Shown here piece after piece: positions 17,259 to 27,629 of a stretch of DNA of 64,000 bases (the first letter of the stretch is position 1; every line of letters begins with the position of its first letter). The stretch covers positions 1,666,501-1,730,500 of the forward strand of contig NZ_CP029043.1 of assembly GCF_003074055.1 (NCBI RefSeq), read 5' to 3'. The position numbers and the translations under genes are program-made. A model generated the notes under the pieces. It was not told the DNA's origin. It ran no database searches and was given only the letters and a program-made list of their open reading frames with translations. Source of the DNA: Streptomyces nigra. Its GTDB lineage: Bacteria; Actinomycetota; Actinomycetes; Streptomycetales; Streptomycetaceae.

Positions 17259-17956
17259 GCCCGCGTCAGCGCGGCCCTGCGCGCCGCCCACACGTCGGAC
17301 GCCGGCGCGGCCGTGCCGTAGCGCCGGCCGTGGACGTCCGCGACGACCTCGGCGGGCGCCCCCAGCCCGGGCAGCAGCTCCAGCGCCTCCCGTTTGGAGA
17401 TCAGACGTCCCTCGCGCGCGGTGACGCTCGCCCGCGCGAACGTGATCAGGCCCAGGTCGACCCAGACCTCCCGGGTCCACCGCCGGGCGTCGGCCAGGGC
17501 GGGCCGCCAGAAGTCCCGCTGGTCGGCGACGACGAACGCGGCGAGCTCGTGGTCCGGCACCGGCGGCAGCAGGGCGGCGGGCGCCTCGCCTCGCAGCACG
17601 CGCCCGAAGACATGCAGCTCCCGCCGGGTCACCGGGGTGACCGGCCGCCGGAACAGCTCCTCGTGCGCCCAGGTCGGATGGCGCCTCGCCGGGTCGTCCA
17701 GGGTGTCCGGCGTGAGGTAGGAGCAGTGCAGCAGCGGGGCGAGCGGCGCGGTCCGCAGCCGGGCGTGCAGGGTCGCGAGGCGCCAGAGGGTGCGCGGGGC
17801 GAGCGGGCCGGGCAGGACGGCGATCAGGTCCAGATCGCTGCGGCCCTCCTGGTAGTCGCCGCCGGCCAGCGAGCCGTGCGCCCAGACGGCGACGGGTTCC
17901 AGCGGTCCGAGGGCGGTCAGAAAGCGGTCGAGCAGGGCATCGGTCGGGGTCGGCAT
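17213..17956 (-). CDS. Nucleotidyltransferase-domain protein (aminoglycoside-adenylyltransferase-like)
   Basis: 247 residues. The NTase signature is visible near the N-terminus: VWAHGSLAGGDYQEGRSDLDLIAVL (GS...SDLDL, with metal-binding aspartates). The rest is helical and resembles the C-terminal domain of AadA-type or DUF4111 proteins (RRELHVFGRVLRGE, TREVWVDLGLITFARASVTAREGRLISKREALELL). It probably transfers a nucleotide to a small substrate; resistance is not shown. Its 3' end overlaps ctaA. Confidence 0.82.
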   Translation of the reverse strand: MPTPTDALLDRFLTALGPLEPVAVWAHGSLAGGDYQEGRSDLDLIAVLPGPLAPRTLWRLATLHARLRTAPLAPLLHCSYLTPDTLDDPARRHPTWAHEELFRRPVTPVTRRELHVFGRVLRGEAPAALLPPVPDHELAAFVVADQRDFWRPALADARRWTREVWVDLGLITFARASVTAREGRLISKREALELLPGLGAPAEVVADVHGRRYGTAAPASDVWAARRAALTRAYLGPAIDALVASYG

Positions 17957-17997
17957 CCCGTCAGTCTGGTCCGGGGTGTGGGGGCCGTACAGCCCGC

Positions 17998-19104
17998 TCA
18001 CTGGAGGCCGTAGACCCGCCGGGCGTTCCCCGACGACACCATCTCCGCCACGCGCTGCGCGTCCGCCGGGGACCACGCGCCTTCCGCGACCCAGGCGCCG
18101 AGCACCCTGGCGAGGGACTCGCGGAACAGCTGTGCCCCGACGACATGCAGCTCGGGCAGGCCCTGGGCGCCGCTGGAGAAGAGGATCTTGCCGAACGGGG
18201 CGAGCTCCAGGATCTCGGCGAGGATCGTGGCCGCGCGGGCGCCGGTGCGCACCAGGGCGGCGCCGGAGTCGGCGTAGACGTGCGGGAAGACACCGGCGAG
18301 ATGGGCGGCGTGCCGGTGGTACGGGTAGCCGTGCAGCAGGACCAGGTCGGTGCCGAGGCCGGCGGTGGCGCGGACGAAGTCGGTGAGCAGGACCGGGTCG
18401 GTGCGGTCGATGCGCAGGCCCGGCTGGCCCAGTCCGGCGTGCAGCTGGAGGGGCCGCCCGGACGCCACCGCGATCCACAGCAGATGCCGTAGCAGCACCG
18501 GGTCGGTCAGCTCGCCGCCGACGCCTCGGTCGGCGAGCCAGCGCCCGGCCGCGCCCCGCACCTCCCCCGGCCCCGGCGGCTCGGGGGCCAGCGCGAGGCC
18601 GTGGCGCACACCGGCGACCGAGGTGAAGGCGACGGCGTGCGCGGCGGCGGCGTGCACCGACTCGGCGAGGTTGGCGAGGAAGGACTCGACGGTGCCGGAG
18701 GTGTCGGCGACCTGTTCGGCGAGGAGTTCGAGGCGGACGATCTCATGGGCCTCGGCGGAGGCGGCGGAGGCCATCTCCGGGGGGCCGGTGAGGTCGCCGG
18801 GCAGGCCGGTGTCGACCAGATAGGTGGTGATGCCGCTGCCCCGCAGCAGCCGGCGGCCGGCCTCCCACACGCCGAGTTCGCGGCGCCGGGCCAGATAGCG
18901 GGCGGGCGGGCAGTGCGGCTCCAGACCGAGCAGCGGGGGGCACCAGCGCCGCACGGCGAATCCGGTCTGGGTGTCGAAGAGCGTGGTGCCGGGGGCCGGC
19001 GGTCCCTCGGTGCGGGCGAGCTGGGCCTCGAAGGTGCCGAGGCCCAGTTCCGCTCTCAGTACGCCGTGGCAGTACTGGTCCACGAGGGACGGCGTGTCGA
19101 TCAT
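17998..19104 (-). CDS. Amidohydrolase-family (TIM-barrel) enzyme
   Basis: 368 residues; ATG preceded by GGGGAG at six bases. It resembles amidohydrolase_2 proteins and the N-terminal half of FluG: VDQYCHGVLRAE (H x G near the N-terminus), PLQLHAGLGQPGLRIDRTDPVLL, LVLLHGYPYHRHAAHLAGVFPHVYADSGA and FGKILFSSGAQGLPELHVVGAQLFRE. The usual first metal motif HxH appears as YCHG, so a one-metal or altered site is likely. Substrate unknown. The gene lies 41 bases upstream of the nucleotidyltransferase on the same strand. Confidence 0.83.
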   Translation of the reverse strand: MIDTPSLVDQYCHGVLRAELGLGTFEAQLARTEGPPAPGTTLFDTQTGFAVRRWCPPLLGLEPHCPPARYLARRRELGVWEAGRRLLRGSGITTYLVDTGLPGDLTGPPEMASAASAEAHEIVRLELLAEQVADTSGTVESFLANLAESVHAAAAHAVAFTSVAGVRHGLALAPEPPGPGEVRGAAGRWLADRGVGGELTDPVLLRHLLWIAVASGRPLQLHAGLGQPGLRIDRTDPVLLTDFVRATAGLGTDLVLLHGYPYHRHAAHLAGVFPHVYADSGAALVRTGARAATILAEILELAPFGKILFSSGAQGLPELHVVGAQLFRESLARVLGAWVAEGAWSPADAQRVAEMVSSGNARRVYGLQ

Positions 19105-19193
19105 CCGGGCTCCCCGTGGCTTGGACGTGGCGTGCTCTACACGTCCTAACGGGTGAACCCGTGCCGAGGTGTTGGGGAGAGACGGGCGGGCTC

Positions 19194-19508
19194 TCAGCCG
19201 CCGATCTGGATACCGGCCATCCGCTTCCACTCGTACGGGCCCGTCCGCACCTTCGCCGCGAGCTCGCCGTCGAAGGTCTCGTGACGGGTGATCCCGGCCT
19301 TCTCGACGGCCTTCTCGGCGGTCTCGAACGTGGGGGCCACCAGGTCGCCCCAGCCGCCGTCCTCGCCCACGAGGACGATACGGGCGCCGCGCTCGCCGAT
19401 GTACGCGATCTGGGCCTCGGCACCGCCGTGGGACTTGGCGAAGGCGTTGATCCGGTGGGCGAGGCGGGTCACCTTGCGGTCGTCGGCCTGCTGCGTGTCG
19501 TCTGCCAT
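19194..19508 (-). CDS. Conserved actinobacterial protein of unknown function (104 aa)
   Basis: A small soluble protein with no signal or membrane segment. It begins MADDTQQADDRKVTRLAHRI and contains a Gly-rich central part (AYIGERGARIVLVGEDGGWGDLV) and a helix (TFETAEKAVEKAGI) before EWKRMAGIQIGG. Codon use is typical for the genome. I do not recognise a function. It lies alone between the amidohydrolase and ctaB. Confidence 0.8.
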   Translation of the reverse strand: MADDTQQADDRKVTRLAHRINAFAKSHGGAEAQIAYIGERGARIVLVGEDGGWGDLVAPTFETAEKAVEKAGITRHETFDGELAAKVRTGPYEWKRMAGIQIGG

Positions 19509-19599
19509 GGCCAGGATGCTACCGATCAGTAGATCGCTTGGCGACGGGAGGGGTGCGTGACCCGCGCCTCAGCGTGTCAGCGGCATTGGTACCGCCGTG

Positions 19600-20547
19600 T
19601 CAGCGCAGGAAGGGGTCGACCGCGACGGCCACGAAGAGCAGCGAGACATAGGTGATCGACCAGTGGAACAGGCGCATCTCCTTGAGCTTCGCGCCGGTCA
19701 CCTCGGCCTTCGCGCGGTTCTGCAGCGCGTGCGCCTCCCACAGCCACCAGCCGCCCGCGCCGAGCGCGACCGCGGTGTAGAACCAGCCCGTGTAGCCGAG
19801 CGGCGTCAGCAGCAGCGAGACCGCGACCATCACCCAGCTGTAGAGGACGATCTGCTTGGCGACGACCTTGTTGGAGGCCATGACGGGGAGCATGGGCACG
19901 CCCACGCGCGCGTAGTCCTCCTTCACCTTCATGGACAGCGGCCAGTAGTGCGGCGGCGTCCAGAAGAAGATCACCATGAAGAGGATCAGCGGCGCCCAGG
20001 AGAGGGAGTTCGTGACGGCGGACCAGCCGATCAGCACCGGCATACAGCCCGCGATGCCGCCCCACACGATGTTCTGCGAGGTACGGCGCTTGAGCAGCAT
20101 CGTGTAGACGACGACGTAGAAGAGGAGCGCTCCGAGTGACAGCCACGCCGACAGCCAGTTGACGGTGAGGCCGAAGAGCAGCGTCGACACGACCGCGAGG
20201 GTGATGCCGAAGGCCAGGCACTCGCGCGGACTGACCATCCCGGTGACCAGGGGACGCTGGGAGGTGCGGTCCATCAGGGCGTCGATGTCGCGGTCGATGT
20301 ACATGTTGAGCGCGTTTGCGCCGCCCGCGCTGAGGTAACCGCCCACACAGGTGAGGAGCACCAGTCCGAGGTCGGGAACGCCCCGCTCGGCCAGGAACAT
20401 CACCGGAACGGTGGTGATGAGCAGCAGCTCGATGATCCGCGGCTTGGTCAGCGCCACGAACGCCGCGACCCGGGCCCCGATCGGCCGTCGGCTCGGGCTC
20501 TGGCTCGTCCCGACAATCCCCGCTGGACGGGATTCAACGGCCGTCAC
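19600..20547 (-). CDS. ctaB: Protoheme IX farnesyltransferase (heme O synthase)
   Basis: About 315 residues from GTG 20547, which has AGGGG five bases upstream; GTG 20553 and ATG 20568 are in-frame alternatives. This UbiA-family membrane enzyme adds farnesyl to protoheme IX, making heme O, the substrate of CtaA. The first Asp-rich motif is [23 protein letters not shown]; the second region is [29 protein letters not shown]. About nine helices. Divergent from tkt. Together with ctaA it completes heme A synthesis. Confidence 0.94.
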   Translation of the reverse strand: MTAVESRPAGIVGTSQSPSRRPIGARVAAFVALTKPRIIELLLITTVPVMFLAERGVPDLGLVLLTCVGGYLSAGGANALNMYIDRDIDALMDRTSQRPLVTGMVSPRECLAFGITLAVVSTLLFGLTVNWLSAWLSLGALLFYVVVYTMLLKRRTSQNIVWGGIAGCMPVLIGWSAVTNSLSWAPLILFMVIFFWTPPHYWPLSMKVKEDYARVGVPMLPVMASNKVVAKQIVLYSWVMVAVSLLLTPLGYTGWFYTAVALGAGGWWLWEAHALQNRAKAEVTGAKLKEMRLFHWSITYVSLLFVAVAVDPFLR

Positions 20548-20930
20548 GCACACCCCTGACAGAGACATCCCAGCAAGCCCGACCGTGTGAAGTCCCGGTA
20601 AAGGCTCGCGCGTACCACGCCACTGTAGACGTTGCCCATACCCGGACCGTCGCGGGGGTCGGGTCGTGTTGGGGGCGTGGTCCGAAGGGCGCGCGGTGGC
20701 TCGATTGAGCGCTCGGATGACGGGGTGCGTATTCATGTGCCGAGCCCCGGAACGACGCGGCCGACAGGCACATCCCGAAGAGTCCCGGCAGTCTGGGATG
20801 AGTCGAAAAAACGCACGTACTTCCGGGGGTAGGCTCGACAACGGCCGGCCGACGCCGAGTACGCCGGCAGCCGGTGGGCGCGTGCCCGTGACGCCGGCAA
20901 CCGACATGTGGAGAGGAGCCCTGACCCAGG
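20548..20930. promoter_or_regulatory. Divergent ctaB-tkt intergenic region
   Basis: 383 bases. A -10-like TAGGCT at 20830-20835 faces tkt; TACAGT on the minus strand (20627-20622) faces ctaB. No good -35 or long palindrome was found. The ctaB frame stays open upstream without family homology, so this is taken as non-coding. Confidence 0.4.
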
Positions 20931-23018
20931 GTGAGCACCAAGCCGACCACCACAGACCTCGAGTGGACCGAGCTGGACCAGCGGGCGGTGGACACCGCCC
21001 GCGTCCTGGCCGCAGATGCCGTACAGAAGGTCGGTAACGGCCATCCTGGTACGGCGATGAGCCTGGCGCCCGCCGCCTACACCCTCTTCCAGAAGGTGAT
21101 GCGGCACGACCCTTCGGACGCCGACTGGGTCGGGCGGGACCGCTTCGTGCTGTCCGCCGGCCACTCGTCCCTGACTCTCTACACCCAGCTCTACCTGGCC
21201 GGTTTCGGCCTGGAGCTGGACGACCTCAAGGCGTTCCGGACGTGGGGCTCGAAGACCCCCGGCCACCCGGAGTACGGTCACACCACGGGTGTGGAGACGA
21301 CGACCGGCCCGCTGGGCCAGGGGGTCGCCAACGCCGTCGGCATGGCCATGGCCGCCCGCTACGAGCGCGGCCTGTTCGACCCGGAGGCCGCCGCGGGCAC
21401 CTCCCCGTTCGACCACTTCATCTACTGCATCGCCGGTGACGGCTGTCTGCAGGAGGGCATCTCCGCCGAGGCGTCCTCGATGGCCGGGCACCAGAAGCTG
21501 GGCAACCTGATCCTGCTGTGGGACGACAACCACATCTCGATCGAGGGCGACACCGAGACGGCCGTCTCCGAGGACACGGTCAAGCGGTACGAGGCGTACG
21601 GCTGGCATGTGCAGCGCGTGGCCCCCAAGCCCGACGGCGACCTGGACCCGAACGCGATCTACGACGCGATCGAGGAGGCCAAGAAGGTCACCGACCGCCC
21701 GTCCTTCATCGCGATGCGCTCGATCATCGCCTGGCCGGCCCCCAACGCGCAGAACACCGAGGCCGCGCACGGCTCGGCGCTCGGCGACGACGAGGTCGCG
21801 GCCACCAAGCGGGTCCTCGGCTTCGACCCGGAGAAGACCTTCGAGGTCTCCGACGAGGTCCTCGCGCACACCCGCGGTGCCCTGGAGCGCGGGCAGGCGG
21901 CCCGTGCCGTGTGGGAGAAGTCCTTCCAGCAGTGGCGGGACAACAACCCCGAGCGCGCCGCCGAGTACGACCGCATCGCCAAGGGCGCGCTGCCCACCGG
22001 CTGGGAGGAGAAGGTCCCGGTCTTCGAGCCCGGCAAGGGCGTGGCGACGCGCGCGGCGTCCGGCAAGGTGCTGCAGGCGCTCGGCGCGGTCATCCCGGAG
22101 CTGTGGGGCGGCTCGGCCGACCTGGCGGGCTCGAACAACACGACGATCGACAAGACGTCGTCGTTCCTGCCCGAGGGCAACCCGCTGCCGGAGGCCGGCC
22201 CGTACGGCCGCACGATCCACTTCGGCATCCGCGAGCACTCCATGGCCGCGGAGATGAACGGCATCGCGCTGCACGGCAACACCCGGATCTACGGCGGCAC
22301 CTTCCTGGTGTTCTCCGACTACATGCGCAACGCGGTGCGGCTGTCGGCCCTCATGCACCTGCCGGTGACGTACGTGTGGACGCACGACTCCATCGGTCTG
22401 GGCGAGGACGGCCCGACGCACCAGCCGGTCGAGCACCTGGCGTCGCTGCGCGCCATCCCCGGCCTGAACATCGTCCGCCCGGCGGACGCCAACGAGACCG
22501 CGATCGCCTGGCGCGAGATCCTGCGGCGCTGGACCAAGGAGTACGGCAAGGGCGCCCCGCACGGTCTGGCGCTCACCCGGCAGGGTGTGCCGACGTACGA
22601 GGCCAACGAGGACACGGTCCGCGGCGGCTACGTGATGTTCGAGGCTGAAGGCGGCGACCCTGAGGTCATCCTGATCGCCACCGGTTCCGAGGTGCACGTG
22701 GCGGTCGAGGCGCGCGAGCGGCTCCAGGCCGACGGGGTGCCGACGCGCGTCGTGTCCATGCCGTCCGTGGAGTGGTTCGAGGAGCAGGACCAGGGGTACC
22801 GGGACAGCGTCCTGCCGCCGTCCGTGAGGGCGCGTGTCGCCGTCGAGGCGGGGATCGGCCTGACCTGGCACAAGTACGTCGGCGACGCGGGCCGCATCGT
22901 GTCGCTGGAGCACTTCGGCGCCTCCGCCGACGGCAAGGTCCTTTTCCAGGAGTACGGCTTCACCGCCGAGAACGTGGCGGCCGTCGCGCGGGAATCCCTC
23001 GCAGCGGCCCGGCGCTGA
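20931..23018 (+). CDS. tkt: Transketolase
   Basis: 695 residues, normal length. Transketolase moves two-carbon ketol units between pentose-phosphate and glycolytic sugars using thiamine diphosphate. Visible sites: [32 protein letters not shown], the ThDP motif [20 protein letters not shown] ending with [28 protein letters not shown], the Glu/His loop [20 protein letters not shown] and [12 protein letters not shown] start with GAGGAG about ten bases upstream. First gene of the pentose-phosphate operon. Confidence 0.96.
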   Translation: MSTKPTTTDLEWTELDQRAVDTARVLAADAVQKVGNGHPGTAMSLAPAAYTLFQKVMRHDPSDADWVGRDRFVLSAGHSSLTLYTQLYLAGFGLELDDLKAFRTWGSKTPGHPEYGHTTGVETTTGPLGQGVANAVGMAMAARYERGLFDPEAAAGTSPFDHFIYCIAGDGCLQEGISAEASSMAGHQKLGNLILLWDDNHISIEGDTETAVSEDTVKRYEAYGWHVQRVAPKPDGDLDPNAIYDAIEEAKKVTDRPSFIAMRSIIAWPAPNAQNTEAAHGSALGDDEVAATKRVLGFDPEKTFEVSDEVLAHTRGALERGQAARAVWEKSFQQWRDNNPERAAEYDRIAKGALPTGWEEKVPVFEPGKGVATRAASGKVLQALGAVIPELWGGSADLAGSNNTTIDKTSSFLPEGNPLPEAGPYGRTIHFGIREHSMAAEMNGIALHGNTRIYGGTFLVFSDYMRNAVRLSALMHLPVTYVWTHDSIGLGEDGPTHQPVEHLASLRAIPGLNIVRPADANETAIAWREILRRWTKEYGKGAPHGLALTRQGVPTYEANEDTVRGGYVMFEAEGGDPEVILIATGSEVHVAVEARERLQADGVPTRVVSMPSVEWFEEQDQGYRDSVLPPSVRARVAVEAGIGLTWHKYVGDAGRIVSLEHFGASADGKVLFQEYGFTAENVAAVARESLAAARR

Positions 23019-23052
23019 CGCTCACATACGCAACGTAGGAGTTTGATTTTCC

Positions 23053-24171
23053 ATGACAGACGCACTGAAGCGCCTCTCCGAGGAAGGCGTCGCGATCTGG
23101 CTGGACGACCTGTCACGCCAGCGCATCACGTCCGGCAACCTGGCGGAGCTGATCGACCAGCAGCATGTCGTCGGCGTCACCACCAACCCGACGATCTTCC
23201 AGAAGGCCATCAGCGAGGGGCACGGCTACGACCAGCAGCTCTCCGACCTCGCGGCCCGCAAGGTCACGGTCGAAGAGGCCATCCGCATGATCACCACCGC
23301 GGACGTCCGGGACGCCGCGGACATCCTGCGCCCGGTCTTCGACGCCACCGACGGCCAGGACGGCCGGGTCTCCATCGAGGTCGACCCGCGGCTCGCGCAC
23401 AACGAGCACGCGACCGTCGCGGAGGCCAAGCAGCTGGCCTGGCTGGTCGACCGGCCGAACACGCTCATCAAGATCCCGGCCACCCTGGCCGGCATCCCGG
23501 CGATCAGCGAGGTCATCGGCCGCGGCATCAGCGTCAACGTCACGCTGATCTTCTCGCTGGAGCGCTACCGCGAGGTCATGGACGCCTACCTCACCGGTCT
23601 GGAGAAGGCGAAGGCCAAGGGCCTGGACCTGTCGCAGATCCGTTCGGTGGCTTCGTTCTTCGTGTCCCGGGTGGACTCCGAGATCGACAAGCGCCTCGAC
23701 GCGCTCGGCACCGACGAGGCCAAGGCCCTGCGCGGCAAGGCCGCCATCGCCAACGCCCGGCTCGCCTACCAGGCGTACGAGGAGGTCTTCTCCTCCGACC
23801 GCTGGAACGCGCTGGAGAAGGCGGGCGCCCGCAAGCAGCGTCCGTTGTGGGCGTCGACCGGCGTGAAGGACAAGGCCTACAAGCCGACCATGTACGTCGA
23901 CGAACTGGTGGCGCCGAACACCGTCAACACCATGCCCGAGGCCACCCTGCACGCGGTGGAGGAGAAGGGCGAGATCACCGGCGACACCGTGTCCGGCACG
24001 TACGAGCAGGCCCGCACCGACCTCGACGCCATCGAGCGGCTCGGGATCTCGTACGACGAGGTCGTGCAGCTGCTGGAGGACGAGGGCGTCGAGAAGTTCG
24101 AGGCGTCCTGGAACGACCTGCTCAAGTCGACCGAGGCGGAGCTGGAGCGCCTCGCCCCCTCGGAGGGCTGA
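23053..24171 (+). CDS. tal: Transaldolase
   Basis: 372 residues, the longer actinobacterial TalB/TAL subfamily. It transfers dihydroxyacetone between sedoheptulose 7-phosphate and glyceraldehyde 3-phosphate. The Schiff-base lysine is in [10 protein letters not shown]; other sites are [53 protein letters not shown] and [17 protein letters not shown] preceded by AGGAG. It lies 34 bases after tkt. Confidence 0.96.
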   Translation: MTDALKRLSEEGVAIWLDDLSRQRITSGNLAELIDQQHVVGVTTNPTIFQKAISEGHGYDQQLSDLAARKVTVEEAIRMITTADVRDAADILRPVFDATDGQDGRVSIEVDPRLAHNEHATVAEAKQLAWLVDRPNTLIKIPATLAGIPAISEVIGRGISVNVTLIFSLERYREVMDAYLTGLEKAKAKGLDLSQIRSVASFFVSRVDSEIDKRLDALGTDEAKALRGKAAIANARLAYQAYEEVFSSDRWNALEKAGARKQRPLWASTGVKDKAYKPTMYVDELVAPNTVNTMPEATLHAVEEKGEITGDTVSGTYEQARTDLDAIERLGISYDEVVQLLEDEGVEKFEASWNDLLKSTEAELERLAPSEG

Positions 24172-24175
24172 TCCC

Positions 24176-25714
24176 TTGCCACCCTTCAACGTCACCGAAG
24201 CGAACCCGCTTCGTGACGCCGCCGACCGACGGCTCCCGCGTATCGCGGGGCCGTCGGGCCTGGTGATCTTCGGCGTTACGGGCGATTTGTCACGTAAAAA
24301 GCTGATGCCCGCTGTGTACGACCTCGCGAACCGGGGACTGCTGCCGCCGGGCTTCTCGCTCGTCGGCTTCGCCCGCCGCGAGTGGGCGAACGAGGACTTC
24401 GCCCAGGAGGTCCACGACGCGGTCAAGGCCCATGCCCGCACCCCCTTCCGCGAGGAGGTCTGGCAGCAGCTCATCCAGGGCATGCGCTTCGTCCAGGGCA
24501 CCTTCGACGACGACGACGCCTTCGAGCGGCTGCGCGCCACCATCGAGGAGCTGGACAAGGCCCAGGGCACGGGCGGCAACTTCGCCTTCTACCTGTCGGT
24601 GCCGCCGCGCTCCTTCCCGGTGGTCATCCAGCAGCTGAAGAAGCACGGGCTCGCCGACCAGACGGGCGGCTCCTGGCGCCGCGCGGTCATCGAGAAGCCG
24701 TTCGGACACGACCTGGCCTCCGCCGAGGAGCTGAACAAGGTCGTCCACGAGGTCTTCGCCCCGGACCAGGTCTTCCGCATCGACCACTACCTGGGCAAGG
24801 AGACCGTCCAGAACATCCTGGCGCTCCGCTTCGCCAACACGATGTTCGAGCCGATCTGGAACCGGTCCTTCGTGGACCACGTACAGATCACCATGGCCGA
24901 GGACATCGGCATCGGCGGCCGGGCCGGCTACTACGACGGCATCGGCGCCGCCCGCGACGTCATCCAGAACCACCTCCTGCAGCTGATGGCGCTCACCGCC
25001 ATGGAGGAGCCCGCATCCTTCGACGCGGACGCGCTCGCCGCCGAGAAGACCAAGGTGCTCGGCGCCGTCCGGCTGCCGAAGGACCTGGGCCGCGACACGG
25101 TGTTCGCGCAGTACGCCGAGGGCTGGCAGGGCGGCGAGAAGGCGGTCGGGTACCTCCAGGAGGAGGGCATCGACCCCCAGTCCAAGACCGACACGTACGC
25201 CGCGGTCAAGCTGTCGGTCGACAACCGCCGCTGGGCGGGCGTCCCCTTCTATCTGCGCACCGGCAAGCGGCTCGGCCGGCGCGTCACGGAGATCGCGGTC
25301 GTCTTCCAGCGGGCCCCGCACTCCCCGTTCGACTCCACGGCCACCGAGGAGCTGGGCCAGAACGCGATCGTCATCCGCGTCCAGCCCGACGAGGGCGTCA
25401 CCGTCCGCTTCGGCTCCAAGGTGCCCGGCACCTCCATGGAGATCCGGGACGTGTCGATGGACTTCGCGTACGGCGAGTCCTTCACGGAGTCCTCGCCCGA
25501 GGCGTACGAGCGGCTGATCCTCGACGTCCTGCTCGGCGACTCGAACCTCTTCCCGCGCACGGAGGAGGTCGAGCTGTCCTGGAAGATCCTCGACCCGATC
25601 GAGGAGTACTGGGACCGGCACGGCAGGCCCGCCCAGTACCCGGCGGGCACCTGGGGTCCCGTCGAGGCGGACGAAATGCTCGCACGAGAGGGACGGAGCT
25701 GGCGCCGGCCATGA
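24176..25714 (+). CDS. zwf: Glucose-6-phosphate 1-dehydrogenase
   Basis: 512 residues. Oxidises glucose 6-phosphate to 6-phosphogluconolactone with NADP. The nucleotide site is VIFGVTGDLSRKKLMPAVYDL; the active-site motif is RIDHYLGKETVQN. Substrate-side segments EKPFGHDLASA and FYLRTGKRLGRR are present. The start is TTG four bases after the tal stop, with GGAGGG at the end of tal serving as ribosome site. The 3' end overlaps opcA by four bases. Confidence 0.96.
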   Translation: MPPFNVTEANPLRDAADRRLPRIAGPSGLVIFGVTGDLSRKKLMPAVYDLANRGLLPPGFSLVGFARREWANEDFAQEVHDAVKAHARTPFREEVWQQLIQGMRFVQGTFDDDDAFERLRATIEELDKAQGTGGNFAFYLSVPPRSFPVVIQQLKKHGLADQTGGSWRRAVIEKPFGHDLASAEELNKVVHEVFAPDQVFRIDHYLGKETVQNILALRFANTMFEPIWNRSFVDHVQITMAEDIGIGGRAGYYDGIGAARDVIQNHLLQLMALTAMEEPASFDADALAAEKTKVLGAVRLPKDLGRDTVFAQYAEGWQGGEKAVGYLQEEGIDPQSKTDTYAAVKLSVDNRRWAGVPFYLRTGKRLGRRVTEIAVVFQRAPHSPFDSTATEELGQNAIVIRVQPDEGVTVRFGSKVPGTSMEIRDVSMDFAYGESFTESSPEAYERLILDVLLGDSNLFPRTEEVELSWKILDPIEEYWDRHGRPAQYPAGTWGPVEADEMLAREGRSWRRP

Positions 25715-26781
25715 AGATAGACCTCACGGACACCACGGCCAGCAAGATCAACAAGGCGCTGGTGAAGGCGCGGCGGGCCATCGGCACGCCGGCCGTCGGC
25801 ATGGTGCTGACGCTGGTCATCGTCACGGACGAGGAGAACGCCTACGACGCCCTGAAGGCCGCCGGCGACGCCTCGCGCGAGCACCCCTCGCGCACCCTGC
25901 TGGTGATCAAGCGTGTCTCGCGCTCGCCCCGGGACCGCACGCAGTCCCGGTTGGACGCCGAGGTGCGGGTCGGCGCCGACGCGGGCACCGGCGAGACGGT
26001 GGTGCTTCGCCTCTACGGCGAGGTGTCCGAGCACGCCCAGTCCGTCGTCCTGCCCCTGCTCCTGCCGGACGCCCCCGTGGTCGTCTGGTGGCCGGTGAAC
26101 GCGCCCATCGACCCGGCGAACGACCCGCTGGGCGCGCTCGCCCAGCGCCGGGTCACCGACACCTACGCCGCGGAGCAGCCGGTGCGGGAGCTGTCGGCGC
26201 GCGCAGGGACGTACACGCCGGGCGACACCGACCTGTCCTGGACCCGGATCACGCCGTGGCGCTCGATGCTGGCGGCGGCCCTGGACCAGGTGGTCTGCGA
26301 GGTGAAGGCCGTCGAGGTGGAGGGCGAGGAGTTCAACCCGAGCTGTGAGCTGCTGGCGATGTGGCTCGCGGACCGGCTGGACGTCCCCGTGCAGCGGTCC
26401 CTGTCGTCGGGCCCCGGTCTGACGGCGGTACGGCTGGACACCGACTGCGGCCCGATCGTGCTCGACCGGGCGGACGGCTCGCTGGCGACGCTCTCCATCC
26501 AGGGGCAGCCGGACCGCGCGGTGGCGCTGAAGCGGCGGGAGACCGCCGAGCTGATCGCGGAGGAGCTGCGCCGGCTGGACCCGGACGACACCTACGCGTC
26601 GGCACTGCGCTTCGGCGTGGACCGGCTCCACGCGTCCGCGCCGGCCCGGCCCACGGAGACGGGGAAGGCGGCGCAGGACGAGCCGGCCAAAGGAGAAGCG
26701 GCCGAGACTCCTGTCGAAGACGCCGCAGAAGCGAAGGAAGCGACGGCGGGGGAACCGGTGAAGAAGGCGGCAGCCAAGTGA
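25711..26781 (+). CDS. opcA: OpcA, glucose-6-phosphate dehydrogenase assembly/allosteric protein
   Basis: 356 residues. OpcA binds and activates Zwf in actinobacteria and cyanobacteria. Typical features: MKIDLTDTTASKINKALVKAR at the start, TLLVIKRV, LLLPDAPVVVWWPVNAP, DLSWTRITPWRSMLAAALDQ and CELLAMWLADRLDVPV. The last about 45 residues are an Ala/Lys/Glu-rich low-complexity tail (KAAQDEPAKGEAAETPVE...KKAAAK), probably disordered. ATG overlaps the zwf stop; its TGA overlaps the pgl GTG. Confidence 0.94.
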   Translation: MKIDLTDTTASKINKALVKARRAIGTPAVGMVLTLVIVTDEENAYDALKAAGDASREHPSRTLLVIKRVSRSPRDRTQSRLDAEVRVGADAGTGETVVLRLYGEVSEHAQSVVLPLLLPDAPVVVWWPVNAPIDPANDPLGALAQRRVTDTYAAEQPVRELSARAGTYTPGDTDLSWTRITPWRSMLAAALDQVVCEVKAVEVEGEEFNPSCELLAMWLADRLDVPVQRSLSSGPGLTAVRLDTDCGPIVLDRADGSLATLSIQGQPDRAVALKRRETAELIAEELRRLDPDDTYASALRFGVDRLHASAPARPTETGKAAQDEPAKGEAAETPVEDAAEAKEATAGEPVKKAAAK

Positions 26782-27560
26782 ACACCCCGCAGCTGGTCGT
26801 GCACCGCGACAAGGAACTGATGGCGCAGGCCGCGGCTGCCCGCCTGATCACGAAGATCGTGGACGCCCAGGCCTCCCGGGGTTCGGCGTCCGTGGTCCTC
26901 ACCGGCGGCCGCAACGGCAACGGCCTGCTGGCCGCGCTGGCGGCGGCGCCCGCCCGGGACGCCGTCGACTGGGGCCGCCTCGACCTGTGGTGGGGCGACG
27001 AGCGGTTCCTGCCCGAGGGCGACCCGGAGCGCAATGTCACGCAGGCCCGTGAGGTCCTGCTGGACTCGGTGCCCCTGGACCCGAAGCGGGTGCACGCCAT
27101 GCCCGCCTCGGACGGCCCGTTCGGCTCGGACGTGGAGGCGGCTGCCGCCGCCTACGCGGAGGAGCTGGCGCGGGCCGCTGGCCCGGAGAACCACGGCTCG
27201 GTGCCCACGTTCGACGTCCTGATGCTGGGCGTGGGCCCCGACACGCACGTCGCCTCCCTGTTCCCGGAACTGCCCGCGGTACGGGAGACGGAGCGTACGG
27301 TCGTCGGCGTCCACGGCGCCCCCAAGCCCCCGCCGACCCGAATCACCCTCACGCTCCCCGCGATCCGCGCGGCGCGCGAGGTGTGGCTCCTGGCGGCCGG
27401 CGAGGACAAGGCCGAGGCGGCGGCGATCGCCCTCTCGGGCGCGGGCGAGATCCAGGCCCCGGCGGCGGGCGCGCGGGGCCGCTCCCGCACCCTGTGGCTC
27501 CTGGACGCGGCAGCGGCCTCGCAGCTGCCGCGGTCGCTGTATCCGCCGGCGATTCCCTGA
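26778..27560 (+). CDS. pgl: 6-phosphogluconolactonase
   Basis: 260 residues, NagB-like fold. Hydrolyses 6-phosphogluconolactone made by Zwf. Landmarks: SVVLTGGRNGNGLLAAL, DLWWGDERFLPEGDPERNVTQAREVLL, DVLMLGVGPDTHVASLFPELPAV (active-site His) and TRITLTLPAIRAAREVWLLAAGEDKA. GTG overlaps the opcA stop (GTGA). Last gene of the operon, followed after 14 bases by a long hairpin. Confidence 0.94.
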   Translation: MNTPQLVVHRDKELMAQAAAARLITKIVDAQASRGSASVVLTGGRNGNGLLAALAAAPARDAVDWGRLDLWWGDERFLPEGDPERNVTQAREVLLDSVPLDPKRVHAMPASDGPFGSDVEAAAAAYAEELARAAGPENHGSVPTFDVLMLGVGPDTHVASLFPELPAVRETERTVVGVHGAPKPPPTRITLTLPAIRAAREVWLLAAGEDKAEAAAIALSGAGEIQAPAAGARGRSRTLWLLDAAAASQLPRSLYPPAIP

Positions 27561-27574
27561 CCGGTCTTCGTGGA

Positions 27575-27618
27575 CGAGTTCGGGCCCCGCTTCCTGGGAA
27601 GCGGGGCCCGAACTCGTA
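27575..27618. terminator. 21-bp perfect hairpin, bidirectional terminator
   Basis: Left arm 27575-27595 (ACGAGTTCGGGCCCCG...) is the exact complement of 27598-27618, leaving a 2-base centre. It lies between the convergent pgl and sugar-permease genes. Confidence 0.85.
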
Positions 27619-27629
27619 TGGGGGACCGG

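Noticed and set aside
20733..22913. 726-codon minus-strand open frame
   Set aside because: It lies entirely opposite transketolase and shows no domain or plausible ribosome site.
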